Below are positions 16,024-24,905 of a stretch of DNA of 64,000 nucleotides, piece by piece. The notes below the pieces were generated by a model. The model did not search any database and had not been told where the DNA came from. It saw only the letters and a list, made by a program, of their open reading frames with translations. The translations under genes were made by a program, and so were the position numbers. Position 1 is the stretch's first letter, and every line of letters begins with the position of its first letter. Source of the DNA: Acidaminobacter sp964416305 (GTDB taxonomy: Bacteria; Bacillota; Clostridia; Peptostreptococcales; Acidaminobacteraceae); the NCBI GenBank assembly GCA_964416305.1, contig CAYQDM010000007.1, positions 1 through 64,000 on the forward strand, in the 5' to 3' direction.

Positions 16024-17481
16024 ATGTGTGAAATGAAGTGGGACAAGCTGGGTGAAGAGTGCGGGGTCATAGGACTCTACACGAGCGACGCGGACCACAT
16101 TGCGTCCATGGCCTGCTATGGGCTCATTGCGCTGCAGCATCGCGGCCAGGAAAGCGCGGGCATCGCAGTGAAAAACGACAGCATCAAATACTATAAGGAC
16201 ATGGGTCTGGTCCAGGAGGTCTTCTCCAATGAAACTCTGGCAAAGCTTCATGGAACCGCTGCCGTTGGCCATGTCCGTTATTCAACGACCGGAGATTCCA
16301 ATGTCGCCAACGCCCAGCCTCTGGTGGTCAAGTACCGCGGCGGATCCATCGCTCTGGCCCACAACGGCAACCTGGTCAACATAGGCACCATCCGGGATCG
16401 ACTCGAGGACGACGGCGCCATTTTCCAGACCTCCATTGACTCTGAGGTCATCGCGGCACTGATCGCCCGAAATTTCAAGCTTGGCTTGAAGGAAGGCCTC
16501 ACCGACGCCCTGAAGCAGCTTCAGGGCTCCTTTGCCCTTACTATTCTCTTCGAGGACAAGCTCATTGGCGTTCGCGACACCAACGGCCTCCGCCCACTCA
16601 TCTTAGGGCAGTTAGCCGATGGTGGCTACGTCCTGGCCTCCGAATCCTGCGCGCTGGATGTCCTAAGCGCCACCCCAATCCGGGACGTGGAGCCCGGCGA
16701 AGTCATCCTTATCGACGACAAAGGCATTGAAAGCTTTCAATTCGCACCAGCCGCCAGACGCGTCGTCTGCGCCTTCGAATATGTGTACTTTGCCAGACCG
16801 GACAGCACCATTGACGGCGTCAACGTCTATATGTCGCGCCGCAATGCCGGACGCACCCTGGCCTTGGAGCATCCCATTGAAGCGGATGTGGTCATAGGCG
16901 TACCGGATTCCGGGACCAGCGGCGCCATAGGGTACTCAGAAGCCTCCGGCATTCCGCTGGGCATAGGCCTCATCAAGAATAAATATCTGGGCAGAACCTT
17001 CATCCAGCCGGACCAGAAGATGCGCGAGCTTTCGGTCCATCTAAAGCTCAATGTCCTGAAGGAAAATATAGCGGGCAAACGCGTCGTCATGATCGACGAC
17101 TCCATAGTCCGCGGCACCACCAGTAAGAAAATCGTTCAAATGCTGAGAGACGCAGGGGCCCAAGAGGTGCATATGCGCATCACGTCGCCGCCGGTGGCCT
17201 ACCCGTGCTTTTACGGCATCGATACGCCAAGCCGCCAGAATCTGGTCGGGGCTCAGATGACGGTTGAGGAAATCGGGAAACGCATTGGTGTTGATTCACT
17301 GGGCTATTTGTCACCGGAAGGACTTAAAAAAGCTATCGGCCTCAAAGCAACACCGCTGCTCGACGCGGTGCCAAATCCAGAGGAACTTTCCGAAAGCGGG
17401 ATCTGTCTGGCCTGCTTCAACGGCGATTACCCTACAGCGGTCCCTGAGTCCGCTGACAAATTCCAGTTCGAGAAACGATAA
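16024..17481 (+). CDS. purF: Amidophosphoribosyltransferase
   Basis: PurF makes phosphoribosylamine from PRPP and glutamine, the committed step of purine synthesis. The 485-residue precursor has a 12-residue propeptide (MCEMKWDKLGEE) ending before Cys13, the Ntn nucleophile in CGVIGLY. The PRPP loop is VVMIDDSIVRGTT and the Fe-S cysteines of the B. subtilis-type enzyme appear in RRVVCAFEY, YPCFYGID and ICLACFNGDY. ATG 16024 has a GATAGGAG element upstream. A complete paralogue lacking the nucleophile is at 36098-37498. The 9-mer at 16615 encodes Ala-Asp-Gly. Confidence 0.97.
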   Translation: MCEMKWDKLGEECGVIGLYTSDADHIASMACYGLIALQHRGQESAGIAVKNDSIKYYKDMGLVQEVFSNETLAKLHGTAAVGHVRYSTTGDSNVANAQPLVVKYRGGSIALAHNGNLVNIGTIRDRLEDDGAIFQTSIDSEVIAALIARNFKLGLKEGLTDALKQLQGSFALTILFEDKLIGVRDTNGLRPLILGQLADGGYVLASESCALDVLSATPIRDVEPGEVILIDDKGIESFQFAPAARRVVCAFEYVYFARPDSTIDGVNVYMSRRNAGRTLALEHPIEADVVIGVPDSGTSGAIGYSEASGIPLGIGLIKNKYLGRTFIQPDQKMRELSVHLKLNVLKENIAGKRVVMIDDSIVRGTTSKKIVQMLRDAGAQEVHMRITSPPVAYPCFYGIDTPSRQNLVGAQMTVEEIGKRIGVDSLGYLSPEGLKKAIGLKATPLLDAVPNPEELSESGICLACFNGDYPTAVPESADKFQFEKR

Positions 17482-17495
17482 GGAGGAAGTGTGCC

Positions 17496-18572
17496 ATGTC
17501 GCAGCCAGACGTTAAAGATAAAAATGAGACACAGGATTCAAAAGACCTGAAAAGAGACGCTTACAAGGCCGCGGGGGTAGACGTGGAAGAGGGCTACCGC
17601 GCCGTGGATCTGATGAAAAAATATGTCAAAACCACTCATGACAACCGCGTGATCGGTGGTATTGGCGGCTTTGCCGGTATGATGACCCTGGGCGGCAAGT
17701 TCACAGAGCCAGTCCTCGTCGCCGGTACGGATGGCGTAGGCACCAAGCTGAAGCTGGCCTTTTCCTTGGATCGCCATGACACCGTGGGCATTGACCTGGT
17801 GGCTATGTGCGTCAACGACATTCTCTGTCAAGGCGCCCAACCGCTGCTGTTCCTGGATTACATTGCTACAGGCAAGCTGAAGGCGGAGCAAGCCGGAGAA
17901 ATCGTCAAAGGCGTCAGCAATGGCTGTCGTCAGGCGGGCGCTGCGCTGCTGGGCGGCGAGACAGCTGAAATGCCTGGCTTTTACGCCGAGGGCGAGTACG
18001 ACCTCGCAGGCTTTGCCGTGGGTGTCGTTGAAAAAAGTGAGATCATCACCGGCGAGCGGATTGGAGAAGGGGACGTGGTCCTCGGCCTTCCATCCAGCGG
18101 TGCGCACTCCAACGGCTATTCTCTGCTCAGAAAGCTCTTTGCAGAGGAAATTGCCGCGCCAGAGGCGACGGACAGCGCGAAAGCTATCACAAAAATGCTT
18201 CTGGAACCAACCCGCATTTACGCGCCGGAAGTCCGCGTGCTGATGCCTCGCTTTGACCTGAAGGGCATGTGCCACATCACAGGTGGCGGTTTCCAGGAAA
18301 ACGTGCCGCGCATGCTTCCGGAAGGCCTAGGTGTTGCCATTGACACCGCTGCCTGGAAGCGTCCGGAAATTTTCAATCTCATCGAAGCCCGCGCGGGTCT
18401 GACTCCGGCTGAGCTCTTTGGGACTTTCAACATGGGCATTGGGTTCATGGTGGTGCTCTCCGCTGAGAATGCGGCTCAAGCCCTCGAAGCCCTTGCCATT
18501 GAAGGCTACGAAGCATACAAGATCGGCGAGATTGTCAAGGTGTCTGCCGGCAAGGACCGCGTGATCTTATGA
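17496..18572 (+). CDS. purM: Phosphoribosylformylglycinamidine cyclo-ligase
   Basis: PurM closes FGAM to AIR with ATP. The 358-residue protein has an N-terminal polar leader of about 20 residues before YKAAGVDVEEGYRAV, then GTDGVGTKLKLAF, MCVNDILCQGAQPLLFLDY, GGETAEMPGFY, GLPSSGAHSNGYSLLR and the ITGGGFQENVPRML motif. ATG 17496 follows AAGGAGG. Its TGA overlaps the purN ATG by four bases, indicating translational coupling. Confidence 0.97.
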   Translation: MSQPDVKDKNETQDSKDLKRDAYKAAGVDVEEGYRAVDLMKKYVKTTHDNRVIGGIGGFAGMMTLGGKFTEPVLVAGTDGVGTKLKLAFSLDRHDTVGIDLVAMCVNDILCQGAQPLLFLDYIATGKLKAEQAGEIVKGVSNGCRQAGAALLGGETAEMPGFYAEGEYDLAGFAVGVVEKSEIITGERIGEGDVVLGLPSSGAHSNGYSLLRKLFAEEIAAPEATDSAKAITKMLLEPTRIYAPEVRVLMPRFDLKGMCHITGGGFQENVPRMLPEGLGVAIDTAAWKRPEIFNLIEARAGLTPAELFGTFNMGIGFMVVLSAENAAQALEALAIEGYEAYKIGEIVKVSAGKDRVIL

Positions 18573-19456
18573 TCAGCGATTTTCAAGACAAAGAGGGTGG
18601 CACTAGGTCGCCTGACGGCGCTTGGTTATCTGACGGCACTTGGTTGCCTGACGGTACTCAGTCACCTAACTCCACCCCGAATTCAAACATAACGGCGGGC
18701 GGCGCTCATTCCTCTGTGAATGGGCGGCCGCGGATCGCCGTTTTCGTGTCCGGTGGCGGAACCAATCTGCAGGCGCTCATTGACGCGACGGAAACGGTGA
18801 AATTGAAGGCACCGGCTGGAAAAGTCGGATCCGGTGATCCAATGACTGAAGGGAACCGAGTGACTGAAAGGAACCGAGTGACTGAAAGGAACCGAGTGAC
18901 TGAAAGGAACCGAGTGACTGAAAGGAACCATCGGCTAAACGCACTTATAGTCCTGGTGATGGCAGACCGACCGGGCTGCTATGCGCTGGAGCGGGCTGAT
19001 AAACACGGGATTCGCGGGGAAATGATCGACCGCAAGGTGGGGTCGCCGCAAGAACGCGAACAGAAAATCCTGGCGCTCCTGGAGGAAGTTGAGGCAGACT
19101 ATATAGTTCTGGCGGGCTTCCTGGGGATCCTGGGGGCTGGCATTATTGAGAAGTACCGCGACCGGATTGTGAACGTCCATCCGTCCCTGATCCCAAAATA
19201 CTGCGGGAAGGGGTTTTATGGTCACCATGTCCACGAGGCGGTCCTGGCGGCCGGTGATACGGAGACCGGCGTCACTGTCCACCTGGTGGATGAGGGCGTG
19301 GATACCGGCCGGATTCTGATGCAAAGCAAGGTCCCGGTGATGCCGGGGGATACGCCGGAATCGCTCTACGCCAGGCTGCAGCCTGTGGAGCATCAAACAT
19401 TGGTCGAAGCGGTCGCAGTGCTGATCGCGGAGAAATTTGGGAGGTCAGAAGCGTGA
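18569..19456 (+). CDS. purN: GAR formyltransferase with repeat-derived insertions
   Basis: PurN transfers a formyl group from 10-formyl-THF to GAR. The catalytic set is intact: VSGGGTNLQAL (nucleotide loop), VNVHPSLIPKY (Asn/His) and DEGVDTGRI (Asp). The protein is 295 residues against about 200 normally, and both extra parts look repeat-derived. Residues 1-53 precede the usual start at RIAVFVSGG and contain SPDGAWLSDGTWLPDG-type repeats. Residues about 92-121 are a tandem NRVTER array placed between the first helix and the strand LNALIVLVMAD. Both insertions keep frame, so the enzyme probably works with flexible loops. Overlaps purM by four bases and purH by four. Confidence 0.93.
   Translation: MISDFQDKEGGTRSPDGAWLSDGTWLPDGTQSPNSTPNSNITAGGAHSSVNGRPRIAVFVSGGGTNLQALIDATETVKLKAPAGKVGSGDPMTEGNRVTERNRVTERNRVTERNRVTERNHRLNALIVLVMADRPGCYALERADKHGIRGEMIDRKVGSPQEREQKILALLEEVEADYIVLAGFLGILGAGIIEKYRDRIVNVHPSLIPKYCGKGFYGHHVHEAVLAAGDTETGVTVHLVDEGVDTGRILMQSKVPVMPGDTPESLYARLQPVEHQTLVEAVAVLIAEKFGRSEA
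18601..18670. repeat. Degenerate 18-bp tandem repeat in purN 5' end
   Basis: About three copies of an 18-bp unit close to gcctgacggcacttggtt encode the PurN N-terminal extension. The ctgacggcac core resembles the intergenic ctgacacc repeat family. Confidence 0.65.
18842..18931. repeat. Five-copy 18-bp tandem repeat inside purN
   Basis: Unit gtgactgaaaggaaccga: a first diverged copy at 18842-18859, three identical copies to 18913, and a last copy 18914-18931 whose end runs into ACCATCGGC (18927-18935). It encodes repeated VTERNR. Confidence 0.9.
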
Positions 19457-20985
19457 GAAGAGCTTTAATCAGCGTCAGTGACAAGCACGGTGTGGTCGAG
19501 CTGGGCATGCGCCTTGCGGCTATTGGGTATGAAATCCTGTCGACGGGAGGTACCTATAGAGTGCTGCAGGAAGCGGGCGTCAAAGCGACGGAAGTCAGTG
19601 AGGCGACGGGTTTCCCGGAGTGCTTTGACGGTCGCGTCAAAACCTTGCATCCGGCGGTTCATGGGGGGATCCTGGCTCGCCGCGATTCGGAGAAGCATCA
19701 GCGCGAGGCCATGAAGCTGGGCATTGAGATGATCGACCTCGTGGCGGTGAACCTCTATCCGTTCCGGGAGACGGTTCAGAAGCCGGATTCGACTTTGGAA
19801 GATATTATTGAAAACATAGATATTGGCGGGCCTACTATGCTGCGCTCCGCTGCGAAGAATTACAATGATGTTATTGTTTTGTGTGATCCTATGGACTATG
19901 AGACGGTTCTTGAGCCTTTGGAGCGCGGTGAAGCCATTCCGGTGGATGAGCGGGCGCGCCTGGCGCTGAAAGTGTTCGAGCATACCTCCCACTACGATGC
20001 CATGATAGCGTCGTTTTTGGGGAAGACCTTCCGTCCGGAGGGCTTTGGCCGAACTTTGACGCTGCCGTTTGATGTGGTGCAGCCGCTTCGCTATGGGGAA
20101 AATCCGCACCAGAATGCATGGTTCCTGAAGGATGCGCTGCCTGCCGCTGGTGCATCCACGGACTTTGTGCAGCTTCACGGCAAAGAACTTTCTTTCAATA
20201 ATTTGAATGACCTGGACGCGGCGGTTCGCATGGTGCGTGAGTTTGTGGAGCCGGCAGCTGTGGCGGTCAAGCATACGAACCCTTGCGGCGTTGCGGTGGG
20301 TCACGATTTGGTGACTGCCTACGTCAAAGCCCACGACGCGGATCCGGTATCCATCTTTGGGGGCATTGTGGCTTTAAACCGTAAGGTCGACCGTGAGACG
20401 GCGCTGGAAATGTCGAAGACTTTCCTTGAGATTATTGTGGCGCCGGCGTTTTCTGAGGAAGCGCTGGAGGTTTTGAAGGCCAAGAAGAACATCCGGCTGT
20501 TGACGCTGCCTACGAACCAGACTTTTGAGGATGCTTATGACCTCAAACGGATTGAGGGCGGACTGCTGATTCAGCAGGTGGACTCGGAGCCGGCGGGCAT
20601 GGAGCTTAAGGTTGTTACGGACCGCATCCCTACAGAGGATGAGATGCATGACCTGCGATTTGCCTGGAACATTTGCCGTCATGTGAAGTCCAATGCTATT
20701 GTGGTCGCCAAGGGCGGCGTCACTTTGGGCGTAGGGCCGGGACAAACCAACCGCGTTGGTGCCGCTGAGATTGCATTGAAACAGGCGGGTGCCGGGGCCA
20801 AGGGCGGCGCGCTGGCGTCGGATGCTTTCTTCCCGTTTGCGGACTCGGTGGAATCTGCCGCGGCTGCCGGGATCTCTGCGATTATTCAGCCAGGCGGCTC
20901 TGTCAACGATGACAAGGTGATCGAGGCGTGCAACCGTTATGGGATCGCGATGGTCTTTACGGATGTGAGACATTTCAAGCATTGA
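19453..20985 (+). CDS. purH: AICAR transformylase / IMP cyclohydrolase
   Basis: The bifunctional last enzyme of IMP synthesis. The 510-residue protein has an N-terminal MGS-like IMP cyclohydrolase domain (ALISVSDKHGVVELG, STGGTYRVLQ, GRVKTLHPAVHGGILARR) and a C-terminal transformylase with RYGENPHQNAW, KHTNPCGVAVG, DPVSIFGGIVALN and VGPGQTNRVGA. GTG start at 19453 overlaps the purN stop by four bases. Full length for the family. Confidence 0.97.
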   Translation: MRRALISVSDKHGVVELGMRLAAIGYEILSTGGTYRVLQEAGVKATEVSEATGFPECFDGRVKTLHPAVHGGILARRDSEKHQREAMKLGIEMIDLVAVNLYPFRETVQKPDSTLEDIIENIDIGGPTMLRSAAKNYNDVIVLCDPMDYETVLEPLERGEAIPVDERARLALKVFEHTSHYDAMIASFLGKTFRPEGFGRTLTLPFDVVQPLRYGENPHQNAWFLKDALPAAGASTDFVQLHGKELSFNNLNDLDAAVRMVREFVEPAAVAVKHTNPCGVAVGHDLVTAYVKAHDADPVSIFGGIVALNRKVDRETALEMSKTFLEIIVAPAFSEEALEVLKAKKNIRLLTLPTNQTFEDAYDLKRIEGGLLIQQVDSEPAGMELKVVTDRIPTEDEMHDLRFAWNICRHVKSNAIVVAKGGVTLGVGPGQTNRVGAAEIALKQAGAGAKGGALASDAFFPFADSVESAAAAGISAIIQPGGSVNDDKVIEACNRYGIAMVFTDVRHFKH

Positions 20986-21061
20986 TTCTGAGATGAATTG
21001 ATTGATTGATTGAATTGGACTGCTCAGCAATTTTACGAATATACCACCGGGAGGTAGGTTC

Positions 21062-22345
21062 ATGCGGATCTTGGTAATTGGCAATGGCTCGAGAGAGCAT
21101 GCTTTGGGCTGGAGATTGTCGAAAAGTAACCACGCGCCAAGCCTTTTCTTCGCACCAGGGAATTTTGGAACGGCCCTAGTAGGGAAGAATGTGGAAATTG
21201 GCGTGTCAGAAGTGGAAGCGCTCAAGGCGTTTGCGTTGGAAGAAAAGATCGATTTGACCCTGGTGGGTCCTGAGGTGCCGCTGGTGGCCGGTGTAGTCGA
21301 CGCTTTTCGCGAGGCGGGCCTGGTTATTATTGGGCCGGATCGTGCAGGGGCGCAGCTGGAGGGCAGCAAGGCTTTTTCCAAGGAGTTCATGATGAAGTAC
21401 CAGATTCCGACCGCGGGGTATGGTGTTTTTAAGGACGTAGAGGCTGCGAAGGCGGCGCTGCGCAGCTATGCGCTCCCGGTGGTGATTAAAGCCGATGGCC
21501 TCGCCGCCGGCAAAGGAGTTATCATTGCTCAGAGCTATGAAGAGGCGGAGCAGACTTTGGCAGAAATGATGCTGGAAGGCCGCTTTGGAGAATCCGGCCA
21601 CACAGTGGTGCTTGAGGAGTTTCTTAAGGGCTTTGAGGCTTCAATTATTTGTCTGGTGGACGGTGAGACCATATTACCGCTGGAGACTGCCCAGGATTAT
21701 AAGAAGATTTTTGACGCGGATCTTGGACCAAACACCGGCGGCATGGGGTCTTATTCGCCGAGTGCCTTTGTGGATGCGGCTTTGATGGCGGACATTGAGA
21801 GCCGGGTGCTCCAACCGACTTTGAAGGGGCTGCAGGCAGAGGGATTTGACTTCAGGGGGATCATATTTATTGGTCTTATGATCGACGAGTCCTGCCCGAC
21901 CGGATTGGCGGACGGAATTAAGGTCCTTGAATACAATGTCCGTTTTGGAGATCCGGAGACGCAGTCTTTGATGGCGCGACTGGACAGTGATTTTGTGGAT
22001 GTTTTGCTGGCGCTGCACGACCGTAAGCTTAGCACGCTGCAATTGGCATGGACGCCTAAGGCCGCTGTTTCGGTGGTTTTAGCATCCATGGGTTATCCGG
22101 ATGATTTTGAGACTGGACTTGAGCTCGCTTTTCCTGGAACACAGACGGAGTTTATGCCGGAGGTGACGGCGTTCTTTGGCGGCGCGGTGCTGAAAGATGG
22201 CAAGGCTGTGACTTCAGGTGGCCGCGTGGTCACGGTTACTGCGGTGGGCGACACGCTGGACAGCGCTCGTAAGAAGGCCTATCAAGGCGCGGAAATGATT
22301 CGGTTTGGGAATAAGTATAGCAGGAAAGATATTGCGAAGTTTTAA
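21062..22345 (+). CDS. purD: Phosphoribosylamine-glycine ligase
   Basis: PurD joins glycine to phosphoribosylamine with ATP to form GAR. The 427-residue ATP-grasp protein has MRILVIGNGSREHALGW, GPEVPLVAGVVDAF, the ATP-grasp core VIKADGLAAGKGVIIA, LEEFLKGFEASIICLVDG, DAGPNTGGMG-like segment LGPNTGGMGSYSP and YNVRFGDPETQ. ATG 21062 follows GGGAGG. It is the last gene of the purine cluster and is followed by a terminator-like hairpin. Confidence 0.97.
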   Translation: MRILVIGNGSREHALGWRLSKSNHAPSLFFAPGNFGTALVGKNVEIGVSEVEALKAFALEEKIDLTLVGPEVPLVAGVVDAFREAGLVIIGPDRAGAQLEGSKAFSKEFMMKYQIPTAGYGVFKDVEAAKAALRSYALPVVIKADGLAAGKGVIIAQSYEEAEQTLAEMMLEGRFGESGHTVVLEEFLKGFEASIICLVDGETILPLETAQDYKKIFDADLGPNTGGMGSYSPSAFVDAALMADIESRVLQPTLKGLQAEGFDFRGIIFIGLMIDESCPTGLADGIKVLEYNVRFGDPETQSLMARLDSDFVDVLLALHDRKLSTLQLAWTPKAAVSVVLASMGYPDDFETGLELAFPGTQTEFMPEVTAFFGGAVLKDGKAVTSGGRVVTVTAVGDTLDSARKKAYQGAEMIRFGNKYSRKDIAKF

Positions 22346-22375
22346 GAGTTTTTAAAGAAAGTTTAAGGCATGGTT

Positions 22376-22436
22376 AAAAGGAAGGACCGGTTGCCGGCGG
22401 CTAATCGCCGCTTGCACCCAGTCTTTCCTTTTTTCG
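22376..22436 (+). terminator. Terminator of the purine operon
   Basis: Outer arms aaaggaagga and tctttccttt enclose an inner hairpin cggcggctaatcgccg, followed by TTTTTT. Confidence 0.7.
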
Positions 22437-22461
22437 GTTCAATTATGGTGTAAATTTACAC

Positions 22462-22626
22462 CTAGTACCCTGTAAACACTAAAACTCGACATTCAACAGG
22501 TTAAAATTTCGCATTGCTGTGTTGTCGTTATCCGCGATACTGCCTAGTATCGCTACTTCCTCCGCCTTGCACTTCGAAATTTTACCGCAGTTGTATGTTA
22601 TAGTTTTAGAATTTACAGGGTACTAG
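22462..22626. mobile_element. 165-bp palindromic MITE-like element
   Basis: The ends CTAGTACCCTGTAAA and their inverted copy continue as an imperfect inverted repeat for about 50 bases each side (shared CTAAAACT, CAAC and TAAAATTTCG blocks). The middle holds a perfect small hairpin gcgatact-gcct-agtatcgc. No ORF is present. The flanks match the uninterrupted locus at 156-196, where acacc is followed directly by a-agctctggcacc, so the element appears inserted at a TA or AA, giving a TA on each side, as for Tc1/mariner-IS630 type MITEs. Confidence 0.65.
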
Positions 22627-22725
22627 CTCTGGCACCAAATTCAAAGCTGTCCGCGTCACCAGTTTCGTTTTTGTCCGCGTCCTCAAACTCAAACCGGTGA
22701 CTGTCACCCACTACAATTCTCGCGC
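22627..22725. repeat. Repeat cluster (CTCTGGCACC, GTCCGCGTCACC, GGTGACTGTCACC)
   Basis: Degenerate copies of the intergenic palindrome family follow the MITE-like element in the same order as at 171-233. With the terminator and MITE they account for the 502-bp gap before the small cupin gene. Confidence 0.6.
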
Positions 22726-22847
22726 AATTTAGGGTTTGCGGGTGACCAAATTGTGGTATAGACTATCTATGTGAGGATGCTGTTCGAGATCCTGCGTAAA
22801 ACATACAAAAACAGACACCACCCCAAATCCAACACAGAGGTGATCCC

Positions 22848-23195
22848 ATGCCAATAGGCCATATTCGCGATCTTGAAGGAAAACCCATCATCAACCCGGA
22901 AGTCAAAGGCGCCGTCATGAAGGTTCCGGTTTCCAAAGAAGAAGGCTGGACGGACCATGTCATGCGCGTGTTTGAGATTGAAGGCCACGGTTACACGCCG
23001 CGCCACTCCCATCCTTGGCCGCACATCAACTATGTGCTCGAAGGCTCCGGAACCCTGTTCCTCCATGACAAGGAAAACCCTATCGAAGCCGGATCCTATG
23101 CCTACGTGCCAAGCGGGGAGCTTCACCAGTTCAAAAATCTGACGGACAAACCGCTCAAATTCATCTGCATTGTGCCAAATGAGGGCCACTACTAG
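22848..23195 (+). CDS. Small cupin-domain protein
   Basis: A 115-residue single-domain cupin. Motif one has metal ligands in HSHPWPHINYVLEG (two His from HxH and a further His, with Glu in the usual later position) and motif two is YVPSGELHQFKNL with its His. Such small cupins bind a divalent metal and act as isomerases, dioxygenases or sensors; nothing here fixes the substrate. ATG 22848 follows AGAGGTGAT. It is transcribed alone between the repeat region and a terminator. Confidence 0.85.
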   Translation: MPIGHIRDLEGKPIINPEVKGAVMKVPVSKEEGWTDHVMRVFEIEGHGYTPRHSHPWPHINYVLEGSGTLFLHDKENPIEAGSYAYVPSGELHQFKNLTDKPLKFICIVPNEGHY

Positions 23196-23245
23196 TATCG
23201 TGCCAGACGCTGCAGCGCCAGCTCCGGCAATCCAAAAAAAACATG

Positions 23246-23284
23246 AAAACCCTTCGAGCCCCCAAAAGAGCGCGAAGGGTTTCT
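23246..23284 (+). terminator. Intrinsic terminator after small cupin
   Basis: Arms aaaacccttcg and cgaagggttt with a 16-base loop, then ttct. It ends 21 bases before the ppx start. Confidence 0.7.
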
Positions 23285-23305
23285 AACTATAAAGGGGGCA
23301 CCGCT

Positions 23306-24820
23306 ATGGAAAGGTATGGCATCATCGACCTCGGGTCGAACTCTGTGCGCATGAACATAGTCAATGTCTATAAGAACGGCTCCTACAGTCTGGTGGACCA
23401 AGCCAAGGTCATGGTCCGGCTCTCGGAGGGCTTAGCGGATGGCGGCACTCTCAAGCCCGAGCCCATAGCCAGAACCCTGAACGCCATCAAACTCTTCAAC
23501 CAGCTCATCGAAGCCTATGGCGTCTCAAAAGTCGTGGCAGTCGCCACCGCCGCGGTCCGGCAAGCCTCCAACGCTTCCGACTTCCTGGACGCAGCCCAGC
23601 GCGAGCACCAGATGGCCTTTGAGGTCATCAGCGGCCAGGATGAAGCCTACTACGACTACCTGGGCGTCGTCAATACCATCGACCTGAGGGACTTCCTCAT
23701 GATCGACACCGGCGGCGGCAGCACCGAGCTGGCCTGGGTCGTCAACCGGGAAATCAGGGAATCCGTCTCCCTGCCCTTTGGCAGCGTCATCTTAACAGAG
23801 CGCTACCTCAGCGACGCAAACCGTCTCAAAGGCCTCGAAAAAGCGGAAAAATTCATCCGCAAGGCCTACAAGGAGGTCCCGTGGCTGAAGGAAGCCAAAG
23901 GCCTGCCGGTCGTTGGACTGGGCGGCTCCCTCCGCAGCGTGGCCAAAGTCCACCGGGGCAAGGACCCCCTCTCCACCGTCAGCCTGCACAATTACAGAAT
24001 GTCCGGCAACGACCTCACGACGCTGCTTGCAGACATTGTCAAAACCCCGCCGGACAAAGTCGCCGACCTGCCCGGCATAGGCAAGGACCGCTCAGACATC
24101 ATCGCCGGCGGCGTCCTGCCACTGAAAGTTCTCGCGAATGTCATTGCCCTGGAGTTGTTTGTCGTCAGTGGCAACGGTCTCCGGGAAGGCCTGTTTTTCA
24201 GCCGCTACTTCAAAGAAAAGAATTTGCCGATGGTCGTGCCCTCCGTCCTGGATCACAGCCTCGAAAACGTCCGCAAGCGCTTCAATGTGGACAACCCCCA
24301 CACGGCGCACGTGCGAAAACTGACCCTGCGCCTGTTCGACGCCCTGAGACTTCTGGGGCCGTACAGCGATGATGAACGCAGGCTCCTGGACGCCGCCAGC
24401 CATCTTCATGACATAGGGATGCACATTGAGTATTACAATCACCATCGGCATGGGTTTTATCTGGCTTTGAACGCGAGACTCTGCGGGCTGGCCAACGAGG
24501 AAGTCGTCAAGGTCGCGTTTCTCGTGGGTCATCACCGGGAATCCAAGCTGAAGGAAGATCTGGACCGGTACCGGGGCGTCATGGGCAAGGAGACCATGGA
24601 TCGTCTCAGGCGGCTGGCGGTGCTGCTGCAAATCGCCGAGCGGATCGACCGGAGTGAGTCCCAGGTGGTGGATGACCTCGTGGTGACGCCCGGAAATGGC
24701 GAAGTGGTCATCCGGCTGGTGTCGGAGAAGGACACAGAGCTAGAATGCGTGGCGACCATGCGCATTGCGGAGGATTTTGAGAAGGCGTATGGACTGAAGA
24801 TGCGGGTGGTGCGGGAGTAA
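23306..24820 (+). CDS. ppx: Exopolyphosphatase / (p)ppGpp phosphatase with HD domain
   Basis: A Ppx/GppA-family enzyme that removes phosphate from polyphosphate or pppGpp. The 504-residue protein has the actin-like ATPase fold (GIIDLGSNSVRMNIV at 5-19, DTGGGSTELAW near 140, GLGGSLRSVAKVH) and a C-terminal HD-type domain from about 320 with HLHDIGMHIEYYNHHRHG and VGHHRESK. ATG 23306 lies 8 bases after AAAGGGGG; longer in-frame reading to 23243 overlaps the terminator and is rejected. Two copies of the 9-mer lie within it (24226, 24441), in two different codon phases. Confidence 0.9.
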   Translation: MERYGIIDLGSNSVRMNIVNVYKNGSYSLVDQAKVMVRLSEGLADGGTLKPEPIARTLNAIKLFNQLIEAYGVSKVVAVATAAVRQASNASDFLDAAQREHQMAFEVISGQDEAYYDYLGVVNTIDLRDFLMIDTGGGSTELAWVVNREIRESVSLPFGSVILTERYLSDANRLKGLEKAEKFIRKAYKEVPWLKEAKGLPVVGLGGSLRSVAKVHRGKDPLSTVSLHNYRMSGNDLTTLLADIVKTPPDKVADLPGIGKDRSDIIAGGVLPLKVLANVIALELFVVSGNGLREGLFFSRYFKEKNLPMVVPSVLDHSLENVRKRFNVDNPHTAHVRKLTLRLFDALRLLGPYSDDERRLLDAASHLHDIGMHIEYYNHHRHGFYLALNARLCGLANEEVVKVAFLVGHHRESKLKEDLDRYRGVMGKETMDRLRRLAVLLQIAERIDRSESQVVDDLVVTPGNGEVVIRLVSEKDTELECVATMRIAEDFEKAYGLKMRVVRE

Positions 24821-24854
24821 GATCACCATATAATACGTTAATGCAAAAAGGAAT

Positions 24855-24896
24855 TAAGCCGATGGTGTCCAATCAAGACACCATCGGCTTAAATTT
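24855..24896. terminator. Terminator built from an inverted GCCGATGGT pair
   Basis: Perfect 16-bp arms TTAAGCCGATGGTGTC and GACACCATCGGCTTAA around a 7-base loop, followed by attttttg. It separates the convergent ppx and PucR-type genes. Both arms contain the 9-mer and a GGTGTC half-repeat. Confidence 0.9.
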
Positions 24897-24905
24897 TTTG
24901 AATTC

